Of a DNA stretch of 64,000 bases, positions 37,626 to 49,897 are shown one piece after another. The position numbers were made by a program, and so were the translations under genes. Within the stretch, counting starts at the first letter, position 1. Every line of letters begins with the position of its first letter. Source of the stretch: Locusta migratoria. Its lineage: Eukaryota > Arthropoda > Insecta > Orthoptera > Acrididae. A model generated the notes under the pieces. That model saw only the letters and a program-made list of their open reading frames with translations. It was not told where the DNA came from and did no database searches. The DNA lies in the NCBI GenBank assembly GCA_026315105.1, contig CM048744.1, positions 660,675,676 to 660,739,675 on the forward strand. Direction: 5' to 3'.

Positions 37626-37761
37626 AATATTACTTCATATCTAATTGCTGATTCGAAATGTTTGTGATAAGCTTGTATTACTATTCCTTTCTTACAGCTT
37701 GTGCTTAGTATCTGTAGCATGTAACAGACAGATGCTAGTTACCTTGTAAGAGCTGTAATAT

Positions 37762-38122
37762 TGTCGCGTTGAAATGGAAACAGGCTTGACTTTGAAGGCA
37801 ACTAAACACAGCACTTATACTGAAAGCACGTTTATTGCGAACTCAACATACACACAGCATGGACTGCCTCTCAGTCAGAGTGCTCTGCTATTTATACACA
37901 GACAGAATTTACCAGAAATTAGAACAACAGTTAACATAAGGAACAAGTAGAATTTACAAGTCACCATAAGAAAGATGTAGAACCTTCTGGAATTGTTAAT
38001 TACAAAGAAATAAATTTTTTTTTGCCGGTGGGCGGGATTGAACCTGCGACCTCCTGCACTGCAGTCCGTGACGCTATCCCCTGCGCCATGCCGGCAGTCG
38101 GTGTTCGTCGTCTCTCGTGGCA
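37762..38122 (-). repeat. 3' LTR of antisense gypsy element
   Basis: Begins TGTCGCGTTG and ends CGTGGCA on the plus strand, keeping TG...CA ends. Next to it on the internal side is a purine tract (GAGAGGGGG on the minus strand). It contains a tRNA-like SINE at about 38020-38103. Confidence 0.75.
38020..38103 (-). mobile_element. tRNA-derived SINE-like insert in LTR
   Basis: Minus strand reads GCCGGCATGGCGCAGGGGATAG (A box), a CTGCAGTGCAG anticodon-arm-like hairpin, and GGTTCAATCCCG (B box), then an A-rich run. The outer stem GCCGG...CCGGC pairs. The cloverleaf is nearly complete, but the A-rich tail and location inside an LTR favour a SINE head. Alternatively it is native LTR sequence. Confidence 0.5.
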
Positions 38123-38399
38123 TTGCCCCCTCTCCTGGAGAAACAGCGACCCACTGTTATGATCCCTGTAGAGCCAGCTGAAATGTCCTGGATCTTGACC
38201 GTGTCATGGGCCCTCTGTATGACAGTTCAAGAGAATCCTTCCCTTTTCTGCGATTATCGACAACTGACATTGCTGTTGTGGCTTCATCAGGAACATCACC
38301 GTCCTTAAAGTCCTTGTACAAGAAGCCATTGTCGTCTACCTGCTCTTCAGGATCGTAGTAAGGCTAATTGCGCAGGACGTGAACAATGTCTCTTCATTT

Positions 38400-39831
38400 T
38401 TGACGTTTCGACGACGGCTCATAATCCTCAACTTCGTATGTGACGTCTGACAGGCGGCGTATAACACGATACGGACCAAAGTATTGTTTCAATAACTTTT
38501 CTGACAGTCCAACCTTCCGTACAGGGGTAAAAATCCATACCAGATTTCCTGGGCTGTACACAACAGGTTGGTGCTTGTCATTATACCGCTGACGGTCCTT
38601 CTCCTGGGCGTCCAGTGTCCATATGCGAGCCAGCTGTCTTGCTTCTTTGACCCTGGTGATGAGCTGTTTAACATAGTGTTGTCCGGTTGGAACGGGAACA
38701 GCCTATCCATTGTCGTCTCAGCTTCACGGCCATGGAGCAGGAAAAACGGAGTGAAGCCTGTGGTGTCTTGTCTTGCGGTATTGTAAGCAAATGTCACGAC
38801 TGGCAGAATTGTATCCTAATCCTGCTCAACATCGACAGCATGTCGGCTAACGTCTTGTTGAAACGTTCCGTAAGACCATTTGTCTGAGGATGGTATGCAG
38901 TTGTCATTCTGTGGACAATGTTGCACCATGACATTACCTCTGATACTAGTTTTGACTGGAATACTTTTCCACGATCAGATATCATGACACGTGGCGCCCC
39001 ATGCTTCAAAATAATGTCTTCTACAAGGAATTTTCCGATATCTGGAGCTTCTGCAGTTGGCACAGGTTTGGTGACAGCGTAGCGTGTGAAGTAGTCAGTG
39101 CAGACTATTATCCAATGGTTACCGGTTCTCGACTTCGGGAACCTCCCTAAAAGATCGATCCCAACTCGGTGGAATGGAGCTGCTGCCGGCGGAATCGGTA
39201 CGAGATGTCCTGGAGGTAATTGCGGCACATGCTTCCGCCGCTGGCACTCTTTACAGTGACTCACATAGTGCTTGACAGATCTGTAGAGACCTTTTCAGTA
39301 ATACCTGAGTCTGATTCTGTCCAGGGTCTTCACGAATCCCAGATGATTGTATATTGGAGCATCGTGGAAATATTTGAGAATAGCTGGCTGGAGATGAGCT
39401 GGAACAACAAGTAGCCATTTGGGGCCCAGTGGATTGTAGTTGCTCTTGTACAATGTTCTGTTAAAAAGTTGGAACTCTCCATTGGTCGGTTCTCCTTTCT
39501 CCAAGGCCTCTATCGTTTTTAATAGTGCTGGATCTTCCCTCTGTTCAGCTGTAACGTCATGTAATTCAGTGAGAGCTGAAATTTCATTAATGCGGTTTTG
39601 TTCCACTAATGGATTCCTCGAAAGGCAATCGGCATCCTTGTGTTTGCGCCCGTTCTTGAATACCACTGTGACATCGTACTCTTGGGGTCTTAGTGCCCAT
39701 CTTGCTAGTCGACCTGATGGATCCTTCAAGCTAGTTAGCCAACACAAAGAATGGTGGTCTGTCACGACGGTGAATGGCTTGCCGAATAAATATGGCCGAA
39801 CTTGTTGATAGCCCAGATAACCACGAGACAT
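38400..39831 (-). pseudogene. Gypsy RNase H C-terminus and integrase, broken frames
   Basis: The RNase H end includes VTDHHSLCWLTSLKD and a YDVTVVFKNGRKHKDADCLSR segment. The integrase has an HHCC zinc end (CKECQRR), GIDLLG, MISDRGKVFQS and GLTERFNKTLADML, giving all three acidic DDE residues. Its C-terminal chromatin-side region continues in another frame with VWIFTPVRKVGLSEKLL and FGPYRVIRRL near 38410-38510. Several frame changes and one stop inactivate it. Confidence 0.85.
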
Positions 39832-41723
39832 TCATTTTCAGTTGTAGAGTAGTTTATCTCGGACTTTGAGAGTACTCTTGACGCATAGGCTATCACTTTT
39901 TCAGCACCTTCCTGGACTTGTACAAGCACAGCACCAATCCCATAACCACTGGTGTTTGTGTGAAGTTCCGTTTCTGTATTCTCGTTGTACAAGGCTAGCA
40001 CTGGTGCGGAAGTTAGAGCCTCCTTAACTGCCCGGAAAGCTCTTTCTTTTGTCTCATCCCAGTAAAACTTGGCGTCTCCCTGCAGAAGTCCTTGTAATGG
40101 ACGTGCCTTGTTACAAAATCCTTTTATGAAACGTCGGTAGTATGAGCACAGCCTGAGAAAACTTCTCACATCGCGAATGTGCTGAGGAGTTGGAAATTCC
40201 GCAACTGCCCTTACTTTATCTGGATCAGGACGGACACCATCTCCGTTGACTAGGTGCCCCAGGATTTTTATCTCTTTGGCAACGAAGAGGCACTTCTTTG
40301 GATTGAGGCAGAGACATGCATCCTGAACACACTTTTACACAGTTGACAGGTGACTCAGATGTTCTTCATATGTTTTCGAGAAAACGACAATGTCATCTAA
40401 ATAGCAGACACACGTCGTCCACTTAAGGTGTCGAAGCAAGTTGTCCATCATGCGTTCGAATGTGGCTGGAGCATTACGTAATCCAAAAGGCATTACTTTA
40501 AATTCATAGAGGCCGTCAGGTGTAATAAAAGCCGTCTTCTCCCTGTCAGCTTCGTCAACCTCGATTTGCCAGTAACCTTTCTGCATGTCCATAGTTGAGA
40601 AGTATGCAGCTCCTTTCAAGCAGTCTAAGGTGTCGTCAATACGCGGCAATGGGTAGACATCTTTCTTTGTGATTCTGTTCAGCCGCCAATAGTCGACACA
40701 GAATCGCCACGTGCCATCCTTCTTCTTTACGAGGACCACCGGAGACAACCAAGGACTCTCCAAAGGTTGAATAATGTCATCTCGCAACATCTTCTCCATT
40801 TCCTCCCGAATTATCCGTCTTTCAGCTGGTGACACACTATATGAACGCTGGCTAATTGGCGGATGATCCCCAGTATTGATACGGTGCTTTATCATGGGCC
40901 GTTTCGTCTGACTTTTCCCCTGCTGAGGTGTGAATGCACCCGAAAATTGGCGTAGTATACCTAACACCCACTGGCGTTGTTCCTTCGACAGTCCAGGCCC
41001 TATTGGCAGTTCCACGTTTGTTTCCTCCAGCGTGTTGTCTGTACTAACAGCAGGGCATGGGTCTTCATTGATGACGTTGAGCTCACCGTCCTGGATTGGC
41101 TCAGCTGTCCCGATACACATTCCCTTGGGGATAAGTTGTGACTGCTCATGACAATTTGCGATCCAAATCTCTCCTTGACCACCGGTAATGCCTATGATAG
41201 CCGCTGGTATGTAAATTTCTTTTGTGAGCCTGATAAACTTTTTACTATCAACAAGAACTTCACAGTTTAACCAGTCATCTGTGTTTGTGACTGCAACTCT
41301 TCTCATTGTCAACGGCAGTATCGTCACATTGTCAACGACGAATAATTTCCCAGAAAATTCTGTATTACGTGTATCCGGTGGAACAACTTCTTCAATTTGC
41401 AGCTCAGATCTTCCACAGTCAATGATATCTTGGGATGCCTGAAGGAAGTCCCATCCGAGGATGACATTGTGACTCCATTCTGTTAACACGACAAATTCAA
41501 ATGGCTGCGTCCTGTTGATGGTTATTTTTGCGACACAAGTTCCTGCAGGATGGACGTACTTTCCATTCGCATCCTTCAGCGCAGTTGCCCCCGTATCACA
41601 GAACATGATCTTCTTTAGTGTGCGGCGGTAATTATCCGATAATACAGAAAAAGAGGCTCCTGAATCAACAAGTGCCCGGGCAGGTTGGCCATCGATTATG
41701 ACGTCGATGAGATTTCCCGACAT
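39762..41723 (-). pseudogene. Gypsy protease-reverse transcriptase-RNase H
   Basis: Starts with an aspartic protease (VDSGASFSVLS, then ILGWDFL). After a linker comes a reverse transcriptase with KKKDGTWRFCVDY, TMDMQKGYWQI, MPFGLRNAPATF and the catalytic YLDD. A TAA at 40335-40337 interrupts the palm. The frame then continues through LGHLV, LCSYYRRFI and the RNase H start, where LHTNTSGYG replaces the usual LHTDASGYG and removes a catalytic aspartate. A frame change at about 39830 leads to the next piece. One stop in 650 codons suggests moderate age. Confidence 0.88.
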
Positions 41724-41789
41724 CTTAGCGACTGTAGTCCATGGAGGATTTTCAACTGCGGTGGCCTCATCTCCGTAGATGGTCGCCTC

Positions 41790-42980
41790 GCTTAGTTTTC
41801 CTGGGCGCGGCGGCTAGAGGAGCGGCTGGTACCTCTGTACGGCGACGGTGAACGGCTGCGGCGCGTCGGGGAGCGACCTCGTCTAGGGAATGGTGATGGG
41901 CTTCTTCCCATAGGTCGACTGAACTCATCAGCAAGTGACTGCCTGGGATAGAACTGCTCCGACGGCTGACGTCTTGCGGCAGAATAATCATCGAATACTC
42001 CCCTCCTCTCTCTGCAGTAGCAAACGACATGTCCAGGGCGTCCACAGTGGAAACACAGTGGTGTGTTGTCTTCTGTCCTCCAGACGTCTGTTCTTCTGCA
42101 TGGTGTCATAGTTAGGAGTTGGCTGTGGTCTCGTCTGCCGGTTCATGGGCTGCCGTTTGGCGGCTGCAGCGTAAGTCATAGCAGGGCGACGCCATTCTTC
42201 ACGTCGAGTGCGATTGACGGGGCAGACAGGAGCTAATGTTTGAAATTCCTCGTCCTCAGCGGCGTCGGCTCCCTCGTGACTTACAGGGCTCACATCCATG
42301 GCCATAATCTGATGCTCACTCGGTCTAATAGTCCCGGCTGCCATGCACTGTTGTAATTCTTCTCTCACGATTTGTCGTATGAGAGAAGCGAAGACATGCT
42401 GGTCTTCCACAATGGCCATAGGGACTACATTTGGGAGTCTGTCATACTTCTTGCGTCCAACCCTCCTTTGTTGCATCTCTTCAATACGCTGGCACCACTT
42501 GATGAACTCTTCTGTCGTAGCGACGTCTTTTATCAGAAGAGCTTGGTACGTATCTTCTGCAATTCTCTTCAGCAGGTGCGTGATTTTGTCTGCCTCAGTC
42601 ATGTTCGGATTGACTATGTTACACAGGGCCAAAACATTCTGTATGTACGATTGTGTCGGCTCACCATGTCGTAAGGCCCGGTTCTTCAGTTATTCTTCCG
42701 CCGAGCGGATTTGTCGCTGGCGGTCTCCAAACGTCTTCTTAAGTTCCTCCTGGAACGTCTCCCAGTCATTCAACTTGTCTTCGTTGTTCTCGAACCATTG
42801 CTGGGCTGTTCCGTCCAGGTAGAAATAAACGTTGGCCAAGCACATTGTATGATCCCATCTGTTGTACTTGGCGACTTGGTCGAACCCTTTTAGCCATTTG
42901 TTGGGGTTCTGTCCAGCATCTCCAGAGAACACCGACGGGTGTCTGATGTGCAGCTGGCTTATTGCTGGTTTCGTCTCCAT
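41790..42980 (-). pseudogene. Gypsy gag with CCHC knuckle
   Basis: Probable start METKPAISQ near 42978. The capsid region includes FSGDAGQNPNKWLKGFD, DGTAQQWFENNED and a helical HLLKRIAEDTYQALL segment. A knuckle CFHCGRPGHVVCYC (near 42010-42055) is followed by an Arg/Ser-rich tail (about 41800-41890). A stop near 42690 and frame changes near 42110 and 41990 break it. Residues before the proposed start read through the LTR scrap and are artefact. Confidence 0.8.
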
Positions 42981-43177
42981 CGTTCTTCTGATAATACGGA
43001 CTTTTGGAAGGATGTACTCGGGGTATCCCTTGTATTCTGGTTCCAGTCCGTGTAAGCGACGGCTTTTATGTTGCCTAATCGGAGCCACGGTGATGCAGCT
43101 GTTGCACAGTGTACCCAGCGCTTCCAGCAAACAATGTCGCGTTGAAATGGAAACAAGGCTTGACTTCGAAGCCAACT

Positions 43178-43680
43178 GTTTCCCAAGGTGGGACATGGTC
43201 GCGAATTTATATCGGTGATCCATTTTGTAATTACTTTTAATATATTTACGTCGATCACAAAATTTCTCGTGGTTTTGACGACCGGATTCTGTCAGTGATG
43301 ACCGTTTTCAAGTCTACAGCAAATCGGAAGCAGGACAAATTTAGTAATAGACTACGGTACCTTATAAAACATAAATAAGGCATTACAGTCATCAATATAA
43401 AAAACACGTTAAAAATATTATACATCATATCTGTTGTTACATTCCTTAATGAAGATACACTTATGCTGTGATGATGCCATATGGCTATATTACATGTAGG
43501 ATTGATGACTGTAATTCATTATTCGTTTTCTATGGTAGCCTAATATTTGATGTATCCTACCGTTTCCGATTTGTTGTAGACTTGAAAATGGTCATCCTGA
43601 CCGAAACCGGTCGTCAAAACGACGAGAAATTTTGTGATCATTGGCGTAAATAAAGATATTAAAAGTTCTGTGTCCCACCA
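43178..43680. mobile_element. Snap-back MITE, about 500 bp palindrome
   Basis: Outer ends read GGTGGGACA (about 43187-43195) and its inverse TGTCCCACC (about 43670-43678). Inner arms mirror closely: ACGACCGG...TTTTCAAGTCTACAGCAAATCGGAA on the left against TTCCGATTTGTTGTAGACTTGAAAA...CCGGTCGTC on the right. A further inner pair around TTACAGTCATCAAT/ATTGATGACTGTAA also matches. Nearly the whole element folds on itself. It replaces most of the 5' LTR of the adjacent gypsy element. Confidence 0.8.
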
Positions 43681-44036
43681 AACAAAATATGAAGTGGAAT
43701 TGTAATCAAATTTCTGAAAATTTATCGAAGTTTTCCAGTATTATGGGACATTAAAAATAACAATTATATAAATTTTATTCTTGGCGAGATCACCATCCTC
43801 ATGATGGTATTCTGTTTCCTTATTTTATCCTCTACTATTTACAGTAATCTATCAAAATTTTCTTATGTGATACTCATTATATATCTGTAGTCAGAAGGAC
43901 CTTCACAGGATAATTCACCCAAAAGATTTTCAGAAGCACCATATTTATCCCTCCTCAAAATCCACCTTCTAACCCATTTTCTTTTATTCTTTTCTACTTT
44001 TCAGTTTTGCTTTTGGTTCATTAATTCGTCTTTTTA

Positions 44037-44330
44037 AACTGTTGCGAGAAACGCAACGTCAGCATTTACAATTTCCTTCGACATTTTGACTCGACTGGTG
44101 GCTACTTTAGATGCTCTTGTATATGACACGGGGCGACTAAAAACGCCAGCGACCAGCGTCTAAAGTAGCCCACCCTTCAACTTTAGACGCTCGCGTTTCG
44201 GAGCAGCGACTTTGTTCACTGTTCTTGTTTACAGGGAGCGAATTTAGCAGCTGCGTCCAAATACGTCAGCGACTAGCGACCAAATTCGCTCCGTGTAAAT
44301 AGCGTTGCGCATTTCTTGAGCGTGCTCGTA
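44037..44330. mobile_element. Imperfect fold-back element
   Basis: Outer arms GAGAAACGCAACG...ATTTAC and GTAAAT-AGCGTTGCGCATTTC are inverted copies. Two inner hairpins are GGCTACTTTAGA/TCTAAAGTAGCC (44098-44172) and GGAGCGAATTTAG/CAAATTCGCTCC (44236-44292). The short words GCGACTAGCG and GCGACCAGCG repeat throughout. It ends about 10 bp before the CsRn1-type 5' LTR. Confidence 0.6.
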
Positions 44331-44343
44331 GCTCATTTGTACC

Positions 44344-44397
44344 TGTACAGGACAGTGACATAACTGTGTAAATAACTTCATTGCAAATATCAACATG
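44344..44397 (+). repeat. 5' LTR of CsRn1-type element, left part
   Basis: Identical to the first 54 bp of the 3' LTR (58546-58599), beginning TGTACAGGACAGTG. The LTR is split by the I-clade LINE and resumes at 50056. The last 13 bp (AAATATCAACATG) are the LINE target-site duplication. Confidence 0.9.
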
Positions 44398-44568
44398 CGG
44401 AGTGATCTTTGACTTGTGTATCGTGAAAATATTAGTTAGTAGAGCTCGAGTTTTTTTGTCAGTAAATAAAGGAAAAAGCTCGTAGATCAATATATAAGTG
44501 GTAGGAATCAAATATTTAAGGCAGGAACAAAACTTTATATAACCGAAAGAGCCTGGGACACAACAAAT

Positions 44569-46148
44569 ATGGATAGCGGACCGTTCGGGGAGGGAGGAGG
44601 CCTCTCACCCGATTCGGATCTGTATGCCCGTGAACTACTAAGTGCAGAAGTTCTATTGAACATGGGAATGGAGATTGATCCAGCGACGAATTCTACAGTA
44701 AAACGTGCCCTGGAAGAGACTGAAGGAGTCCAGGAAAAGCGACGAGCAATTAACTCCCAGCAACATCAACAAAGAATTGTAAATGAGGTAATGAGTTCGA
44801 CAGCAGATGACTCAGGTAGGTGTGACAAGTATGTTACAATCGAAAGGACAAAACTCATTCACCACTTGGAAAATCCAAAGACACCAACTGCTGGTAATTC
44901 AAATATCAACCAACATTTACAAGATTCCTGTAATACACAGTGGGACAGTGCTTCAGTAGCAAATGTGAAGTCAATATATGAACAAAACAAAGGAAATAGG
45001 TACCAAAGTGACGCTGTCGGCCCATTCTATGTATTCATTGAGGGTCTCACTGGTAATGTGGGCAAATATCATCCAATGGCATTGGGAAAGGCACTTTTTA
45101 CTACAGACTGCGGCTACAAACATGAAATACTGAATCTCAAAGTGGTTGGGAAAAACAGAATTAAAATTGACTTTTCAACTATGGAAGCTGCAAATAGGTT
45201 TGTGAACGACAACCCACTAAAACCAAAGCAAATGGTAGCATACGTACCTAATCACCGAACACACCGTCAGGGAGTCATTAGAAATGTTGATCTAGAATTG
45301 ACCGAGCTAGAACTGAAAGAAGCTATTCAGTCTACAATACCGGTAAGCCAAGTTCGAAGAATGACAAAGAAAATACTCAACCAAGGTGTAGAGAGAAATA
45401 TACCGCGTCAAACATGTGTAATCACATTTGCATCACAATACTTACCAGAATTTGTGACAATTTATGGTATGAGATGTAGTGTTAGGCCTTACATACCTCT
45501 TGTGAGACAGTGTTTTCGATGTCTCAGGTATGGTCATCTTAGCAACCAATGTCAATCACAGTCTAGATGCAATAAATGTGGAGGGAATCATGAGGACACA
45601 CAGTGCACAAGCCAAACAATATGCTGTGTACACTGCAAGGGGAACCATACAGCTAGAGATAAATCTTGCCCTATGTACCTCAAACAAAAGGAGATAAAAT
45701 CAGCATCAGCAACACACAATATATATCATTTAAGGAATCTGGGGAATACGTGAACAGAAGGTCCTATGCAGCAGTGGCGGGAAAGTTTAGTTAAAGTAAA
45801 GTGAATTGGGAGAAAGATTTTCCACTCCCAAAAAGCTCTCAACATAGATTTACTAAAACAGTATATCATAGTAGACCTACAACAATAAAGAATGCACCTC
45901 TTCCCAATCATCTCCTTGCTAACATAAATTTACCCATATCTCCCATTAAGGAGAACCCGTACGCACCACGACCACAGACACCTGAGCCTCAACAGTCACT
46001 TTCAGCAGGAGGAGTAGACAAAAAGAAAATATTAATTGAGGAGTTGGTGACTGCTTTTACAAACCTAATAACACAGCTTACCTCATCAAACAATTTGGAC
46101 CAGACAGATATATACAATATGATTGACCATATAGTATCCAAACAATGA
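44569..46148 (+). pseudogene. I-clade LINE ORF1 (gag-like RNA-binding protein)
   Basis: ORF1p binds the element RNA. The first 394 codons are open (44569-45753). The centre has an RNA-recognition-like region (residues about 155-310). Three zinc knuckles follow from residue 315: CFRCLRYGHLSNQC, CNKCGGNHEDTQC and CVHCKGNHTARDKSC. A frame change near 45720 and a TAG at about 45790 separate the last 115 codons (45801-46148), which continue after an RRSYAAVAGK motif typical of such proteins. The final TGA (46146-46148) overlaps the ORF2 start in an ATGA junction. So one frameshift and one stop disable an otherwise complete gene. Confidence 0.85.
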
Positions 46149-49100
46149 ATATACAGCAAGACAGACACAGCTCAAAAGTAACCATTACTCTCCCTTACAA
46201 AATAATGGACATAAAAATTCTTCAGTGGAATGCAAGATCATTATATGCCAATAGAGAGTCATTCATGCATGAACTTTATTCCCAAGAATATGGTATAGCT
46301 GTAGTCAGTGAGACGTGGTTTAAACCAAATATGACATTTAAATGCCGAGGATACCATGTAATAAGATCAGATAGGGAGGATGGCAAAGGTGGTGTAGCCA
46401 TATTCATTAATACAAAACTTGCGTACAAGCAAATTGCAATCCCACTACCCAACCTGGATTTTCAAGCAATAGCAGCAGAAATATATACTAACAATTACAG
46501 ATTTTCAATTGCATCCGTATACCGACCGCCAAAATGTCGAAATTTAGAACACCACATGAATACATTACTAGAAAACATAACAAAACCATTCCTAATCTGT
46601 GGTGATTTCAATGCACATCACACAGCATGGGGATGTCAGGTGAACAATAAGGAAGGAGAGTACATAATGTCATGTATAGATGACCACAATATCATAATTT
46701 ACAATGATGGATCCCCAACATTAAACCAAGGACCTTGTATGAGGCCATCTGCAGTGGATCTAACATTAGCCTCCCCATGTATGACCCAAATTGTGACATG
46801 GTCTGTTATACAAGATACCATGGGATCAAATCATTTCCCTATAACTATGAACATACAACTTGGAAAAAATAAACAAATATATTTCTCTAATAATTCAAGC
46901 TGGAACATGAACAAAGCGGACTGGATTAAATATAGACAATTTTTGGAATCAGCGGTAAACTCAATAGAAATCAACCATCATCCACACAGAGTTTATACAC
47001 AGCTTCGAAATAGTATATATCGTGCGGCAGATGAAGCTATCCCAAAAAGAACAGTAATAACAAAAGCAAGAAGATTGGGCAACCCATGGTGGAATGAAGA
47101 ATGTGATAGAGCAGTACAAGACAGAAGAAAAGCCCTAAATGATTATATCGAACAACCTAACATGGACAGCTTTTTGAAGTATATACAAGCAGCAGCCAAA
47201 ACAAAGAAACTATTAAAATCAGCTAAAAAGAACAGCTGGATAAATTATTGTAACAGCCTAAGTAAGAACACCGACTTGTCAGAGATATGGCACAAAGTTA
47301 ACAGGTTCAGGAATGTAGCGCCTGCACCCAACCATATACAGACATTTGATTGGGTAGAAGAATTCTGCGACCTTATCGCTCCACCAAGTGTACGCAACAA
47401 GCCACATAGGAAGAGAAATTGGACTTCAGGAGAACAGCATATACTCAATACTCCGTTCAATATCGAGGAGCTTATATCTGTCATCAAAGAAAGGACAAAT
47501 ACAGCTTCAGGAATGGACCAGATTACATATCCTATGATACAAAATATGCCTAGAAATGCTCTAGACCTACTCCTCCGAATTTATAACGAAATCTGGATGC
47601 ATTACGAATTGGTCCAAGAATGGAAGACACAGATCATAGTTCCTATACACAAAAAAGGGTAAGACCCATGGGTAGCCACATCTTACAGACTGATCGTACT
47701 GTCATCTTGTATTGCTAAAACGATGGAAAAACTGATAAAAAGGCGATTGAAGTGGTGGTTAGAATCCTCATCCTTACTATCTAATTCCCAATATGGATTT
47801 CGCAGAGGTAAAAATTGCATGGACAACTTATCTATATTGATCTACTCAGTTCTATCTGGCTTTGGTGAGAATAAATATACAGCAGCCCTGTTTTCTGACA
47901 TAACAAAAGCCTATGATAGTGTACAGATCAGCATATTATTGGATAAATTGATACAATTAGGAGCACCACCTCAATTTGTGGAAGCAATATCGACATTAAT
48001 AAGTGAAAGAATTGTGTATATTAGAGTGAATCATGAACTTGAGGGTCCCCGGTTAGTGGACAATGGAGTACCACAAGGATCAGTTCTCAGCCCACTACTT
48101 TATGCAATTTATACATTCGACATAGAAGAAACATTAATTCAAGCAGTTAATATTATTCAGTTTGCTGACGACATATGTGTGTTCACCTCCCACAAAATAT
48201 TACAAGAGGCGATAAATAATCTTACTTCATCTATAAAAAACTTAAATCAGTGGCTTTGTGGAAATGGACTCACGATTGCACCAGAGAAATCTTCAATAAG
48301 TATATTCACTAGAAAGACTAAAGTACCAAGGGATTGTTTAATACATATGGATGACAAAAGAATACCAATAAAGGCGAGTGTTCGATTTCTAGGAATGACT
48401 TTGGACAGTAAACTCTCTTGGATAGCACATATTAATACAGTAATTGGAAAAAGTGAACAAATACTGAACATCATTAGATCCCTCACCAGGACATGGTGGG
48501 GGGCACATCCCTCAGTGATGCAGCTCTTGTATCGTGCCCTCATCCGATCTAGACTAGACTATGGCAGCATGTTCTACAACTATGCAACAAACAAGCAGTT
48601 AGAGAAACTAGACAGATTCCAGTACCGAAGTATTCGCACTTGCTTAGGTGCAATGAAATCCACTCCAACAAATGCACTACTGGTGGAAGCTCGCGAGATG
48701 CCCCTACATATAAGGAGGAAAATGCTCATGGAGAGATTCATTGTAGAGAAGCTGTCATGTTCACAACACCCAATACATGAAATAATACGTCTGTTTCATT
48801 CATCCACTGGAAATTGGGGCAAAAAGCTGTATGATATAGTTACAACCTACAATGACATTGCAAACATCAGTAGAAATATTTTATCGAACACACAGTGGCC
48901 TATATATAAATATGACTATTTCGTGCTCAGGGACCAGATCCCGTTCCAAATAATAGAGGGAAAGACTCAATTTTTTGAGACGATCTCAGCCATGCAAAGA
49001 CAACTGCAGGTATCAGGAAACAAGATAATTCACATATACACAGATGGATCAAAGTCGGCTGACGGAAATGGCACTGGATGTGCCATTTATAGTCGACAAC

Positions 49101-49897
49101 TACAAATGGAGCAAAAATTTAAATTACCAGAGAATGCTTCGATTTATTTGGCTGAGAGATATGCAGTTCTAAAGGCGATACAGTACACTATAAATCAGAA
49201 TTACTCACACTTTGTAATATTATCGGACTGTAAGAGTGTACTACAAGCAATGTCTAATATAAAAATTTCGAAATCCACGAATGAATACCTGCTACAAATC
49301 CGCCTATGGTATCATGAAAGTTTGAGAAGACACAAAAAGATCATATTCATGTGGGTGAAGGCACATTGTGGCATACCAGGAAACGAGAAAGTGGACCAGC
49401 TGGCAAAGCAGGCAACAAGTAATGGGACAAAAATAGAGCTAAAACTTCCTTACACTGAATATGGTCATATTATTCGCAAAAGGGCATTTGACTCTTGGCA
49501 AGAAGAATGGACACATAGCTCACGCTACAAAGGACGCAACTATGCTCATATACAAGTTAGAATACCTAAAAGACCATGGTTTGATATAGTCAATGGACCC
49601 CAACAAGCAACGAGTACATTAAGTAGAATAAGATTTAACCATGGTTCATTCCCTGAACACTTATACCGATTGAATATAAATCAAACACCGGCTTGTGATG
49701 GCATCTCGCGAGGAGATACGAACCATTTATTTTTTCAATGCCCAAAATATCAAGAAGCGAGGAAAGGTTTTGTATCATCTATCATCAAAAATAAAGTGCC
49801 ACAACCAATGACAATGAAATCCTTACTATACGAATCCAACACAAAAGTCTACGAAGCCATAATCAAGTTTATATGTAACGGAAAGATTAAAATATAA
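46145..49897 (+). pseudogene. I-clade LINE ORF2: endonuclease, reverse transcriptase, RNase H
   Basis: Spans 1,250 codons in one frame with a single TAA at 47660-47662 (codon 506). The endonuclease (residues about 22-240) shows QWNARSL, SETW, SVYRPP, GDFNAHH and SAVDLTL; the final SDH box reads SNH, which may weaken it. The reverse transcriptase has SDITKAYDS, GVPQGSVLSPLLY and an intact FADD. The RNase H has YTDGSKS, AERYAVL, LSDCKSV and AHCGIPGNEKVDQLAK, so all four acidic residues remain. A C-x-H-x-C patch near the end (CDGISRGDTNHLFFQC) matches the family's terminal zinc motif. The stop lies just before the reverse transcriptase core and looks like a single-base change. Confidence 0.9.

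Larger units (their letters stand above)
37762..43177 (-). mobile_element. Ty3/gypsy retrotransposon, antisense, 5' LTR truncated
   Basis: On the minus strand the order is 5' LTR scrap (43135-43177), gag, protease, reverse transcriptase, RNase H, integrase, purine tract (38123-38136) and 3' LTR (37762-38122). The gene order with integrase last places it in Ty3/gypsy. No envelope frame follows the integrase. The LTR pair shares 43 bp (TGTCGCGTTGAAATGGAAAC and onward) and then the right copy stops at a fold-back element. The clade could not be fixed; it is distinct from the CsRn1-type element downstream. Confidence 0.88.

Noticed and set aside
38020..38103. Functional tRNA gene on the minus strand
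   Set aside because: A and B boxes and an outer stem are present, but it is embedded in an LTR, followed by an A-rich tail and lacks a clean anticodon arm. A SINE head fits better.
41790..41900. Host SR-type splicing factor
   Set aside because: The Arg/Ser-rich stretch follows a retroviral-type CCHC knuckle and lies in gag position of the gypsy element.
43000..43258. Gag start further upstream at 43223 or 43258
   Set aside because: These frames read through the LTR scrap and the fold-back element, so the upstream residues are artefactual.
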